From assembly GCA_902789665.1 (NCBI GenBank), contig CADAOY010000004.1, positions 248,001 to 312,000 of the forward strand: 64,000 bases of DNA, given 5' to 3'. The notes under the pieces are model-generated. The model saw only the letters and a program-made list of their open reading frames with translations. It did no database searches and was not told the origin of the DNA. Made by a program: the position numbers and the translations under genes. Shown piece by piece: positions 1 to 8,691 of this stretch (position 1 is the stretch's first letter; every line of letters begins with the position of its first letter). Origin of the DNA: an uncultured Lachnospiraceae bacterium (GTDB taxonomy: Bacteria; Bacillota; Clostridia; Lachnospirales; Lachnospiraceae).

Positions 1-1
1 A

Positions 2-2554
2 ACCAATTCTGAAGGTATTCATACCAATGCCATTTATGGTTTTCTTAATATAATATTCAAAGTCATTGAGTCTGAAAAACCGGATATGATTGGCGTGGCA
101 TGGGACTTAAAGAAACCGACATTTCGTCATGAAATGTATGATGAATATAAAGCAGGCCGTAAGGCAATGCCTGATGAACTTGCAGAGCAGGTTCCTTTGA
201 TGAAGGAAGTTTTGGAGAGTATGAATATTACCAATATGTCCAAAGAGGGCATAGAGGCTGATGACATACTTGGTATTATGGCTAAAAGAGCCCAGAGCGA
301 GGGAATAGATGCAGTTATTCTTTCAGGTGACAGAGACCTTCTTCAGATATCTGATAAAAAAATCAAAATCTCCATCCCGAAAACTTCAAAGGGCAAAACA
401 GAAGTCTTCAGTTATTATCCTGAAGATGTAATGGCTGAATATGGTCTTAATCCTACACAGTTTATTGAACTTAAAGCCATTATGGGTGATTCATCAGATA
501 ATTATAAAGGTATTCCGGGAGTTGGTGAAAAAGGTGCCACAGAATTAATGACTACCTATGGCTCACTTGATGGAATATATGAGCATATAGATGAAATAAG
601 TAAGAAGGCTCTTAAGGAGAAACTGATAGAGCATAAGGAAGAAGCATACTTCTGTAAGAAATTAGCGACAATCCTTACTGAAGGTGAGATAGATATTGAT
701 GTTAAGTCTCTTAAGGTATCAAAGGATGAGATGTTTACAAATAAGTCTTATCCGATATTTGCGCGCCTTGAACTTAAGTCATATTTAAATAAATTTAAGA
801 CAGAAGACAAGGTGCTTGATAATGTATCCGAGCAGACTTCCATTGAAATGGCTATAGAAACTGTATCTGATGTTGATATAGATGTTTTTGCAAATGTCCT
901 TAAGAATAATAAGGTTATTGGCTTTGCAATTAAAGATGGAATGCTTGGACAAAATTACTTTTCGATTAGTGATGGAAAGAAGATTTATAATACAGTAACC
1001 TTGTTCAGTTATACAGATTATGTAAACCTGATTATTGATTTTCTTAAAAGAGAAAATACTGTAATTGCAACTTTCAGCATCAAGAAGTTATGCAGGCTTT
1101 TGATGGAAGTTTGTGAGAAGGACAGCCTGGCGGAGATTTTACCAGGGGTATCCAGGGATGTGGCAAAGCATATGTTTGACGTATCGCTTGCTGAATATCT
1201 TTGTAATCCACTTAAATCCGATATTGATGTGGAATATGTTTCAACTGTAAATGCCGGTGTTCATGCTCCTGACATGGAAAGTTATCTTATGTACAAGCTT
1301 AGGGAGATTCAGATTGAGAAGCTTCAAAAGCTTGAGGAATATGAGCTTTTTGAGGATATCGAGCTTCCGACAGCGATTGTTTTGTCCGAGATGGAAGCCA
1401 GAGGAATCAAGGTTACAAAGGATAAATTAGAGGCTCTGGGTGTTGAGTTAAATCAAAGAATAGATGAACTGGTGGCTAAGATATATGAGCTTGCCGGAGA
1501 GGAATTTAATATTAATTCGCCAAAGCAGCTGGGTGTGGTTTTATTTGAGCACTTAGGGTATGAGGGCGGTAAGAAGACCAAGAGCGGTTATTCGACGGCT
1601 GTGGATGTGCTTGAGAAGATAGCGCCGCAGTATGAGCTTGTACGCCTGATTCTTGAATACAGAACTTATGCTAAATTGCAGAGCACATATGTAACAGGAC
1701 TTCTTAATGTAATAGGTCAGGATGGAAAGATTCATACAACATTCCAGCAAAGTGTAACTGCTACAGGAAGGCTTAGTTCAACTGATCCGAACCTGCAGAA
1801 TATTCCAATCAGATATGAGATGGGAAGAAATATTCGAAAGGTATTTTTGCCATCTGATGGATGTATTTTTATGGATGCGGACTATTCGCAGATTGAGCTT
1901 AGAATCCTGGCGCATATGTCTGAAGATGCCGGACTTATTAAGGCTTATGAAAGTGATGAAGATATTCACAGGGCGACAGCGGCCAGTGTATTCGGAGTTG
2001 AGCCATCGGAAGTAACGGATATAATGAGACGAAATGCCAAGGCGGTTAACTTTGGTATTGTATATGGAATCAGCTCTTTTGGACTTAGTCAGGATATTGA
2101 TATTTCAGTATCTGAGGCTAAGAAGTATATAGAAGATTATTATGCGAAGTTCCCGGGAGTTAAGGCTTTTCTGGACAGGACAAAGAATGATGCCAAGGAA
2201 AAGGGTTATTCAATAACACTTTATAAGAGAAGAAGACCTATTCCGGAACTTAAGAGTTCTAATTTTATGCAGCGTTCCTTTGGTGAGAGAGTTGCTCTTA
2301 ATGCGCCGATTCAGGGAACTGCAGCTGACATTATGAAGATAGGTATGATAAATGTAAGAGATGCTCTGGTTAAAGAGAATCTCAAATCTGCGATTGTGCT
2401 TCAGGTTCATGATGAACTTCTTTTGGACGTACAAAGGGACGAAGAAGAGAAGGTTAAAAAGATTCTGACTGATGAGATGGTTAATGCAGCATCGCTTAAG
2501 GTAAAACTTGAAGTTGATCTTCATACGGGAGAGGACTGGTTCAGTGCAAAATAA
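2..2554 (+). CDS. polA: DNA polymerase I (5' end outside window)
   Basis: Family A DNA polymerase for gap filling and Okazaki primer removal. The reading frame is open from base 2 and enters mid-domain (TNSEGIHTNAIYGF), so roughly 25 N-terminal residues lie before the window. The order is a 5'-3' exonuclease with the GDRDLLQI and GVGEKGA segments, a middle 3'-5' exonuclease-like domain, and the polymerase. Motif A DADYSQIELR is near 1874, motif B RRNAKAVNFGIVYG near 2027 and motif C VHDEL near 2405. The middle domain lacks the DxE metal-binding motif where proofreading enzymes have it (the segment reads NKVIGFAIKDG), so proofreading is probably lost, as in many Gram-positive PolA proteins. 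coaE follows with an 11-bp overlap, a common Firmicute pairing. Confidence 0.97.
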   Translation, partial: TNSEGIHTNAIYGFLNIIFKVIESEKPDMIGVAWDLKKPTFRHEMYDEYKAGRKAMPDELAEQVPLMKEVLESMNITNMSKEGIEADDILGIMAKRAQSEGIDAVILSGDRDLLQISDKKIKISIPKTSKGKTEVFSYYPEDVMAEYGLNPTQFIELKAIMGDSSDNYKGIPGVGEKGATELMTTYGSLDGIYEHIDEISKKALKEKLIEHKEEAYFCKKLATILTEGEIDIDVKSLKVSKDEMFTNKSYPIFARLELKSYLNKFKTEDKVLDNVSEQTSIEMAIETVSDVDIDVFANVLKNNKVIGFAIKDGMLGQNYFSISDGKKIYNTVTLFSYTDYVNLIIDFLKRENTVIATFSIKKLCRLLMEVCEKDSLAEILPGVSRDVAKHMFDVSLAEYLCNPLKSDIDVEYVSTVNAGVHAPDMESYLMYKLREIQIEKLQKLEEYELFEDIELPTAIVLSEMEARGIKVTKDKLEALGVELNQRIDELVAKIYELAGEEFNINSPKQLGVVLFEHLGYEGGKKTKSGYSTAVDVLEKIAPQYELVRLILEYRTYAKLQSTYVTGLLNVIGQDGKIHTTFQQSVTATGRLSSTDPNLQNIPIRYEMGRNIRKVFLPSDGCIFMDADYSQIELRILAHMSEDAGLIKAYESDEDIHRATAASVFGVEPSEVTDIMRRNAKAVNFGIVYGISSFGLSQDIDISVSEAKKYIEDYYAKFPGVKAFLDRTKNDAKEKGYSITLYKRRRPIPELKSSNFMQRSFGERVALNAPIQGTAADIMKIGMINVRDALVKENLKSAIVLQVHDELLLDVQRDEEEKVKKILTDEMVNAASLKVKLEVDLHTGEDWFSAK

Positions 2555-3152
2555 GACTTATGTAATAGGCATAACAGGCGGCGTCGGTTCAGGGAAAAGT
2601 CTGGTGCTTGAATATCTTAAAGAGAATTATCCATGCAGGATTTATATTGCAGATAAAATTGCCAATGACATTAAAGAACCGGGCAGTAAGATTAATGAAA
2701 AGTTAGTTGAGTTACTTGGCGATGAAATCCTGAATGAGGATGGAAGTGTTAATAAGCCTGTAATGGCTACAAAGATGTTTGCATCAGAAGAACTTACGAA
2801 GAAGGTGAATGAGATAATTCATCCTGCTGTTAAGGATTATCTTGTGGATTCGATAGAGCTGGCGAAGAAGGATGAGAATATTAAGTATGTTTTTATTGAA
2901 GCGGCATTGCTTATTGAGGCAGGATATAAAGATATACTTGATGAAATCTGGTATGTAAGAAGACCTTCAGCTGAGAGATTTAAGAGCCTGTCGGATTCAA
3001 GGGGATACACTTTGGAGAAGACGAAGAGTATAATGGATAAGCAGCTGTCAGACGGGGATTTTGCAAAAAATTCAGACAGGATAATTGAGAATGATGGCAC
3101 CATAGATGAACTCTATGGGAAAGTTAAGGTTTGTGTAGAAGGATTAATGTAA
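2544..3152 (+). CDS. coaE: Dephospho-CoA kinase
   Basis: Catalyses the last step of coenzyme A synthesis, phosphorylating the 3' hydroxyl of dephospho-CoA with ATP in the cytosol. The P-loop GITGGVGSGKS lies near residues 8-18, followed by the family segments IYIADKIANDI and FIEAALLIEAGY. I chose the GTG start at 2544 (202 aa): GGGAGAGG lies about 9 bases upstream and the protein then begins just before the first beta strand, as in the family. An ATG at 2508 in the same frame would add 12 residues and a 47-bp overlap with polA, which seems less likely. It is translationally coupled to polA. Confidence 0.95.
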   Translation: MQNKTYVIGITGGVGSGKSLVLEYLKENYPCRIYIADKIANDIKEPGSKINEKLVELLGDEILNEDGSVNKPVMATKMFASEELTKKVNEIIHPAVKDYLVDSIELAKKDENIKYVFIEAALLIEAGYKDILDEIWYVRRPSAERFKSLSDSRGYTLEKTKSIMDKQLSDGDFAKNSDRIIENDGTIDELYGKVKVCVEGLM

Positions 3153-3167
3153 GCTAGGAGTAGAGAA

Positions 3168-5429
3168 ATGGGCAAGAAGTCAGAGTTACCTGACAATATG
3201 GTTTTTGGACTTGATATTGGTACAAGAAGTATAGTAGGCAGCGTGGGTTATATGGAAGGCGAGACTTTCAATGTTGTGGCTCAGGAGGTTAGGGAGCATA
3301 CAACAAGGTCTATGCTTGATGGACAGATTCATGATATAGCCAGGGTTGCGGCAACCATTAAAGAGGTTAAGGAAGCTTTGGAGAAGAAGATTAATCGTCC
3401 GCTTAAAGGCGTATGTATTGCGGCGGCTGGACGTGTGCTTCGTACCGAGTATTCCTATGCGGAAATTACTTATGAGACTGATACACTGATTACGGATGAG
3501 ATTGTTTATGAACTTGATTCGCTTGGTGTTGAGAAGGCTTATGAGGTTTTTAAGTCTCATGAGGATGAGGAAGAGAGATTCTACTGCGTTGGCCATTCAG
3601 TTATAAGATATTATTTAAATGGCAATATAATGGGTAATCTTGAAAATCACAGGGCTAAGAGTATTGCAGTTGATATTATTGCGACATTCCTGCCGGTTGA
3701 TGTGGTTGAAGGTTTGTATTCTGCAGTTGCAATGGCTGAACTTGAGGTTGTAAATCTTACTTTGGAGCCTATTGCGGCGATTGAAGTTGCGATTCCTGAC
3801 AGATACAGAATGCTTAATATTGCCCTTGTGGATGTGGGCGCAGGTACATCGGATATCTGTATTACCAAGGATGGAAGCATTGTGGCATATGGCATGATTC
3901 CTGTGGCAGGCGACGGACTTACGGAGATAATTGCAAAGCACTGCCTCGTTGATTTTGACCAGGCGGAGAAAATTAAGAGAGCAATTTCCGAAGAGACGGA
4001 AGTTGAATATGAAGATATAATGGGCATTCCTCAGACCATAACAAGGGATGAGGTGCTTGAGATTCTTGATGAGAAGATAGAAGAAGAGACCACACTCGTT
4101 AGTGACCAGATTATAGCACTTAATGGTGACAGGCCTGTCAGCGCAATCTTCGTTGTTGGCGGTGGCGGCAAGATTGAGGGCTATACTGAGAGACTTGCTG
4201 AGAAGATGGATATTCAGGTGCAGAGGGTTGCTCTTCGAGGCGAAGATGTAATGAAGAGTATTAACTTTATTGATAATACTTACAAGAAGGATTCGCTCCT
4301 TGTTACACCTATTGGTATCTGCTTAAATTATTATAATCAGAGTAATAATTTCATCTTTGTAACCTTAAATGGTGAGAGAGTTAAATTATATGATAATGGC
4401 AAACTTCATGTAGTTGATGCTCTGATGCAGGGCGGCGTGTCTAATTCAGATTTGTTCCCGAAAAGAGGGGATGCTCTTGAATATACATTAAATGGTGAAG
4501 CAAAGAGTATAAAGGGTGAACTTGGTGAGGCTGCTGTAGTTTATGTTAATGATGAATTATCAGATCTTTATTCCAATGTTCATGCCAATGACATCATTAA
4601 GTTAGAGCCTTCGACAAAGGGTGATATGGCAACTGTGTCACTTGCCAGATTATCTGAATATAAGAAGAATGTGTCGATTTTCATAAATGGAAATAAGACC
4701 GTATTTCCTGTAATGGCCATGGTTAATGGAGACCTTGAAGGCCAGAGTTATGTGGTTAAGCCGGGTGATAAGGTGGAAATACTCGATTATTACACGGTTG
4801 AGCAGATTCTCTCATTCCTTGATGTTGATGTTAATAATGTAGATAATATTGTTGTTAATAATGCTCCGGCATACATGGATACCAAGGTTTATGAGAATTT
4901 CACAATGAATGCACAGTTTGTGGAAGAGGTTCCGGTGCAGAGTACGAAGACTACAAAGACCAAGACTCTGGCTGACAAGAAGTTAGAAGAAGAGGCTAAG
5001 GAAAATGTGGTTAAAACCACGGATGAAAATTCGGGTGCAGGCGCTGGTGGCAAGACTGATGCGGGTGCAGGTGCTGGTGTCGGTGCAGGTGTCGGTGGCG
5101 AGGTTGGTGCTGGCGTGAATTCGGGTGCTGGTGGCAAGGCTGATGCTGGCGTGGGTGCCGGTGTCGGTGCAGGAACTGGTGACAAGGCTGATGGTGCACT
5201 TTCCCCCGTCCCTTCTGGCACTCCTAAGGATGTGGTTGTTTTTGTAAATAACAGCACCATCTGTTTAAGAGGCAAGGCTGAATATGTATTCGTAGATGTA
5301 TTTGATTATATCGATTTTGATTTAAGTGCAGGCAAGGGAAGAAAGATTGTTACTCTCCTTAATGGAAATCAGGCTGAATATATGCAGACTTTAAAAGAAG
5401 GAGATTCCATAGAAATACGCTGGGAATAA
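3168..5429 (+). CDS. FtsA/PilM-like actin-fold ATPase with Gly/Ala-rich linker
   Basis: A 753-aa protein with an FtsA-type actin fold. Phosphate-1 loop VFGLDIGTRS is near residue 12, phosphate-2 loop DVGAGTSDI near 222, adenosine loop VVGGGGKIEG near 330. An SHS2-like insertion sits between the first two, as in FtsA. It is much longer than FtsA (about 420 aa). The second half has beta-rich domains (FINGNKTVFPVMAMVNG), a low-complexity linker of Gly, Ala, Val, Asp and Lys (about residues 622-676), and a final domain of about 70 residues starting VVVFVNNSTICLRGK. No membrane helix is visible. A role in envelope growth or division scaffolding is an inference from fold only; it is not the dcw-cluster FtsA. 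A copy of the dispersed GTGCAC repeat is embedded at the linker's end. CTAGGAG precedes the ATG. Confidence 0.85.
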   Translation: MGKKSELPDNMVFGLDIGTRSIVGSVGYMEGETFNVVAQEVREHTTRSMLDGQIHDIARVAATIKEVKEALEKKINRPLKGVCIAAAGRVLRTEYSYAEITYETDTLITDEIVYELDSLGVEKAYEVFKSHEDEEERFYCVGHSVIRYYLNGNIMGNLENHRAKSIAVDIIATFLPVDVVEGLYSAVAMAELEVVNLTLEPIAAIEVAIPDRYRMLNIALVDVGAGTSDICITKDGSIVAYGMIPVAGDGLTEIIAKHCLVDFDQAEKIKRAISEETEVEYEDIMGIPQTITRDEVLEILDEKIEEETTLVSDQIIALNGDRPVSAIFVVGGGGKIEGYTERLAEKMDIQVQRVALRGEDVMKSINFIDNTYKKDSLLVTPIGICLNYYNQSNNFIFVTLNGERVKLYDNGKLHVVDALMQGGVSNSDLFPKRGDALEYTLNGEAKSIKGELGEAAVVYVNDELSDLYSNVHANDIIKLEPSTKGDMATVSLARLSEYKKNVSIFINGNKTVFPVMAMVNGDLEGQSYVVKPGDKVEILDYYTVEQILSFLDVDVNNVDNIVVNNAPAYMDTKVYENFTMNAQFVEEVPVQSTKTTKTKTLADKKLEEEAKENVVKTTDENSGAGAGGKTDAGAGAGVGAGVGGEVGAGVNSGAGGKADAGVGAGVGAGTGDKADGALSPVPSGTPKDVVVFVNNSTICLRGKAEYVFVDVFDYIDFDLSAGKGRKIVTLLNGNQAEYMQTLKEGDSIEIRWE
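5007..5020. repeat. 14-bp palindrome GTGGTTAAAACCAC, copy 1
   Basis: Two six-base inverted arms around AA, inside the FtsA-like gene just before its Gly/Ala linker. It is read as VVKTT. The same element recurs at 11652, 14818 and 19961 (the last with one central change). Confidence 0.75.
5194..5221 (+). repeat. Dispersed GC-rich repeat, copy A (inside a coding sequence)
   Basis: GTGCACTTTCCCCCGTCCC followed by TTCTGGCAC. It is the reverse complement of the tandem copies at 6560-6615 apart from three bases. Here it lies in frame in the FtsA-like gene and encodes GALSPVPSGTP at the linker's end, so the repeat has become protein-coding. Confidence 0.75.
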
Positions 5430-5441
5430 AGGAAAGAAAAG

Positions 5442-6239
5442 ATGAGACTGGTATCGCTTTCAAGCGGAAGTGATGGTAATTCAATTTATGTGGGTTCAGA
5501 TAACACGCATCTTCTGGTGGATGCAGGTGTTAGCGGCAAAAAGATAGAACAGGGGCTAAACAGAATAGGACTTAAGGGTGAAGATATCGATGGTATCTTG
5601 CTTACACATGAACATGTGGATCACGTTCAGGGCCTTGGTGTAATGTCAAGAAGATATGGAATTCCAATCTATGCGCCGATTGAAACCATAGCGGCTTTAT
5701 CTTCAGTTAAAGGTCTTGGAGTAATTGATAATTCTCTGTTTAGACCAATAGAAGTTTCAAAAGAAATCACCATAGGTGATATAACAGTTAATTCCACAGA
5801 CATAAGTCATGATGCGGCAAGGCCGGTGGCTTACAGGTTCTACTATAATGGGTCATCCTGTGGGATAATAACAGACTTGGGGGTTTACGATGAGAGTATA
5901 GTCGGGGATTTTGCAGGGCTGGATGCTTATTTAGTTGAAGCAAATCATGACGTGAATATGGTGCATGCAGGGCCATATACATATTCTCTTAAAAACAGAA
6001 TTCTGGGCGAACGAGGGCATTTGTCCAATGAGACATCAGGCAGGCTGATTAGCCGTCTTTTGAAGGACAACTGCAAGTATGTCGCCATTGGGCACCTTAG
6101 TAAAATAAATAATTATCCGGAACTTGCATATGAGTCCGTGAAACTGGAGATAACCAATGCTCCGTGCGAATATGACGGGAATGATTTTCCGATATTTGTG
6201 GCGAAGAGGGGCGAGTTATCCTGCGCGTTTGAATTTTAA
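5442..6239 (+). CDS. walJ: WalJ/YycJ-type metallo-beta-lactamase-fold hydrolase
   Basis: A 265-aa soluble protein of the YycJ/WalJ branch of the metallo-beta-lactamase superfamily. It begins with the family-typical LVSLSSGSDGNSIYV and has the metal-binding THEHVDH motif (H56, H58, D60, H61), later ligands in STDISHDA and LVEANHD, and a C-terminal AIGHLSKINN. In Bacilli the gene sits in the walRK operon and has been linked to cell wall and chromosome maintenance; here it follows the FtsA-like gene by 12 bp with no walRK nearby, so the pathway cannot be read from context. GGAAAGAAAAG upstream is the likely ribosome site. Confidence 0.88.
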   Translation: MRLVSLSSGSDGNSIYVGSDNTHLLVDAGVSGKKIEQGLNRIGLKGEDIDGILLTHEHVDHVQGLGVMSRRYGIPIYAPIETIAALSSVKGLGVIDNSLFRPIEVSKEITIGDITVNSTDISHDAARPVAYRFYYNGSSCGIITDLGVYDESIVGDFAGLDAYLVEANHDVNMVHAGPYTYSLKNRILGERGHLSNETSGRLISRLLKDNCKYVAIGHLSKINNYPELAYESVKLEITNAPCEYDGNDFPIFVAKRGELSCAFEF

Positions 6240-6266
6240 AATAATGGAATAAGGAAGGAATATATA

Positions 6267-6539
6267 ATGAAAAAGACAATTATTACTGTTGTAGGACATG
6301 ATGGAGTAGGTATTATTGCCAAGATTTGTACATATCTTGCCAATAATAATATTAATATTGAGGATATTTCACAGACTATCGTGCACGGGTATTTTAACAT
6401 GATGATGGTTACTGATATGAATGCGTCATCAAAGCCTTTTGGGGACATTGCGTCTGAACTTGAGCAGATTGGTGAGGAAATCGGGGTTATCGTGAGATGC
6501 CAGAGAGAAGAGATTTTTGATTCAATGCATAGAATATAA
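6267..6539 (+). CDS. ACT domain protein (UPF0237 family)
   Basis: A 90-aa protein that is a single ACT domain (ITVVGHDGVGIIAKICTYLANN), a fold that usually binds small ligands such as amino acids. Members are habitually encoded directly before a PFL/UPF0210 protein, and that holds here. AAGGAAGG sits at a good distance from the ATG. Length is normal. Its ligand is unknown; a sensing or regulatory role for the next gene product is inferred from conserved adjacency only. Confidence 0.92.
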   Translation: MKKTIITVVGHDGVGIIAKICTYLANNNINIEDISQTIVHGYFNMMMVTDMNASSKPFGDIASELEQIGEEIGVIVRCQREEIFDSMHRI

Positions 6540-6550
6540 ATAAATTAGTG

Positions 6551-6615
6551 TGCCACTTGGTGCCACCTGGGACGGGGGAAAGTGCACAATGCCACCTGGG
6601 ACGGGGGAAAGTGCA
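6551..6615 (-). repeat. Dispersed GC-rich repeat, tandem copies B and C
   Basis: An identical 26-bp unit (beginning TGCCACCTGGGACGGGGGAA, ending AGTGCA) occurs at 6561-6586 and 6590-6615, with a partial extra TGCCACTTGG just before. Orientation is opposite to copies A, D and E. The block fills most of the gap between the ACT and PFL genes, which are normally close together. Confidence 0.85.
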
Positions 6616-6641
6616 GAAAAATAAAACTTGGAGATACAAAA

Positions 6642-8006
6642 ATGATTAATATATTTGAGGTTAATGAAACCAATGAAATGATAGAAAAAGAAAATCTGGA
6701 TGTGAGAACAATCACCATGGGTATCAGCCTTCTTGATTGCATTTCAGATGACATTAATGTTTTGACAGATAACATTTATAAGAAGATTACTTCATCAGCC
6801 AAGGATCTTGTAAAGGTTGGTAAGGATATTGAGAAGGAGTTTGGTATTCCGATTGTTAATAAGAGAATATCAGTTACTCCGGCGGCGCTTGTTGGTGGTT
6901 CGGCCTGTAAGAAGCCTGAGGATTTCGTGCAAATCGCGCTTATAATGGATAAGGCTGCGAAGGAATGCGGCGTTAACTTTATTGGTGGATATTCTGCTTT
7001 GGTTAGTAAGGGAATGACTGAGGCGGATGAGATGTTCCTTAAGTCAATTCCGGCGGCTCTTGCTGCAACTGACAGGGTTTGTTCATCAGTTAACCTTGGT
7101 TCTACCAAGACAGGTATAAATATGGACGCTGTCAGAATTATGGGCGATATGATTGTAAAGACTGCAGAACTTACCAAGGAGGCTGATTCTTTAGGATGCG
7201 CCAAACTGGTTGTATTTTGTAATGCTCCTGATGACAATCCGTTTATGGCCGGTGCTTTCCATGGTGTAACTGAGGCTGAAAGAGTAATTCATGTTGGTGT
7301 ATCGGGACCGGGCGTTGTTAAGACGGCTTTGGAGAAGGTAAGAGGCGAGAATTTTGAAGTTCTTTGTGAGACAATAAAGAAGACAGCCTTCAAGGTTACA
7401 AGAGTTGGACAGCTTGTTGCAAAGGAAGCTTCAGCAAGGCTTGGGGTTCCATTTGGTATCGTGGATTTATCACTTGCGCCGACTCCTGCAATTGGCGACA
7501 GTGTTGCGGATATTCTTTGTGAGATTGGTCTTGAGAAGGCCGGTGCTCCGGGTACAACGGCGGCCCTTGCGCTTCTTAATGATCAGGTTAAGAAGGGCGG
7601 TGTAATGGCTTCATCTTATGTAGGTGGACTTAGTGGTGCTTTCATTCCGGTTAGTGAAGATCAGGGTATGATTGATGCGGTTGAGGCTGGTGCGCTTACC
7701 ATTGAGAAGTTAGAGGCCATGACATGTGTATGTTCAGTAGGTCTTGATATGATTGCAATTCCTGGTGATACCAAGGCTACGACTATTTCTGGTATCATAG
7801 CGGATGAGCTTGCAATTGGTATGGTTAATCAGAAGACAACTGCAGTTAGAATTATTCCTGTGATTGGCAAGGGTGTTGGTGAGAATGTAGAATTTGGTGG
7901 CCTTCTTGGTCATGCGCCGATTATGAGCGTTAACAATTTCTCATGCGATGCTTTTGTAAACAGAGGTGGAAGAATTCCTGCTCCGATACATAGTTTTAAG
8001 AATTAA
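6642..8006 (+). CDS. PFL family protein (UPF0210/DUF711)
   Basis: A 454-aa member of the UPF0210 family, which shares the ten-strand barrel fold of pyruvate formate-lyase-type enzymes but has no assigned reaction. It starts [14 protein letters not shown] and contains the family stretches [22 protein letters not shown] and GFGG-like glycine segments ([11 protein letters not shown] near the end). I set the start at 6642, where CTTGGAG precedes the ATG. An upstream in-frame ATG at 6582 lies inside the repeat block and would add 20 residues encoded by it, which is unlikely. It pairs with the ACT protein upstream and is followed by a terminator. Confidence 0.9.
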   Translation: MINIFEVNETNEMIEKENLDVRTITMGISLLDCISDDINVLTDNIYKKITSSAKDLVKVGKDIEKEFGIPIVNKRISVTPAALVGGSACKKPEDFVQIALIMDKAAKECGVNFIGGYSALVSKGMTEADEMFLKSIPAALAATDRVCSSVNLGSTKTGINMDAVRIMGDMIVKTAELTKEADSLGCAKLVVFCNAPDDNPFMAGAFHGVTEAERVIHVGVSGPGVVKTALEKVRGENFEVLCETIKKTAFKVTRVGQLVAKEASARLGVPFGIVDLSLAPTPAIGDSVADILCEIGLEKAGAPGTTAALALLNDQVKKGGVMASSYVGGLSGAFIPVSEDQGMIDAVEAGALTIEKLEAMTCVCSVGLDMIAIPGDTKATTISGIIADELAIGMVNQKTTAVRIIPVIGKGVGENVEFGGLLGHAPIMSVNNFSCDAFVNRGGRIPAPIHSFKN

Positions 8007-8043
8007 TGTGACTCCCGCTTTTGTGGCAGAGGTTAATATAGAT

Positions 8044-8090
8044 AAAGGCGAAGGTTAGTGAGATGATTCTCATGGGCTTTCGCCTTTTTT
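8044..8090 (+). terminator. Terminator after the PFL gene
   Basis: Arms AAAGGCGAA (8044-8052) and TTCGCCTTT (8079-8087) with an internal TGAGA/TCTCA hairpin, then a run of T. A typical rho-independent terminator. Confidence 0.85.
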
Positions 8091-8154
8091 GTTAGTTTGA
8101 GAGGGGCAGTATTGCTTGGCAACTACGGGTTGCGAAAATGCATAATTAAAGTGC

Positions 8155-8183
8155 TTGTTTATAAAAATTTAATATTGTATTAT
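8155..8183 (+). promoter_or_regulatory. Sigma-A-type promoter for the XRE regulator
   Basis: TTGTTT at 8155-8160, 17-base spacer, TATTAT at 8178-8183, about 40 bases before the regulator's start and downstream of a terminator. An alternative -10, TATAAA at 8181, would need a 20-base spacer. Confidence 0.5.
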
Positions 8184-8224
8184 AAAGATATGTTAATTGC
8201 TATAGCATGTACGGGGTGTCGAAA

Positions 8225-8632
8225 ATGAATATTGGTGAGAAGATTTTTTATTTAAGAACCAGTAAGGGATTCTCACAGGAAGAGATGGCGGACGAGCTTA
8301 AAATCAGCCGTCAGACGATATCCAAGTGGGAACTGGGAATGGCTGTTCCGGATACAGATAAAATCGTGGCCATCAGTCGTATGTTTAAGGTGACGACGGA
8401 TTTTCTATTATTTGATGAATACGGTATTGATAATCTGAGTAATCTGGACAGGGTAGTCATTAAGTTTCTTAACTGTGCGAAGGATATGGAAAGTATATCT
8501 GATGAACTTGTTGAGATCGCCAAGGATGGTGTGATTGATGAGAGTGAGAAAGTTAGACTTAATGAGATGATGAGCCTCGTAGATGGAGTATTCAGTACTG
8601 TAGAGGAACTTAAGAGGTTGATGGAAACGTAA
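8225..8632 (+). CDS. XRE-family helix-turn-helix regulator
   Basis: A 135-aa DNA-binding protein. Residues 1-65 form a Cro/C1-type domain (IGEKIFYLRTSKGFSQEEMADELKISRQTISKWE in consecutive segments), with the recognition helix around SRQTISKWE. The C-terminal half is acidic and helical with no ligand domain I recognise. I chose the ATG at 8225 because GGGGTG lies about six bases upstream; an ATG at 8207 would add MYGVSK without a good ribosome site. It has its own promoter, and its target is unknown; the zinc-ribbon gene 60 bp downstream is the nearest candidate. Confidence 0.88.
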   Translation: MNIGEKIFYLRTSKGFSQEEMADELKISRQTISKWELGMAVPDTDKIVAISRMFKVTTDFLLFDEYGIDNLSNLDRVVIKFLNCAKDMESISDELVEIAKDGVIDESEKVRLNEMMSLVDGVFSTVEELKRLMET

Positions 8633-8691
8633 ACTTAAAGGTTTGTGTTTTGTTGTTCGGTGATTTTGCTTTTGATTAAGGGGATTGAAAA

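Noticed and set aside
2508..2543. Upstream ATG start for coaE
   Set aside because: It would add residues not seen in the family and deepen the overlap with polA; the GTG at 2544 has the ribosome site.
4889..5275. Long open frame on the - strand with many PAPTPA repeats
   Set aside because: It is the antisense reading of the Gly/Ala linker of the FtsA-like gene; low complexity and codon bias keep the frame open. No ribosome site.
6551..6615. CRISPR array
   Set aside because: Only two full units with three bases between them and no spacers; it is a simple tandem repeat.
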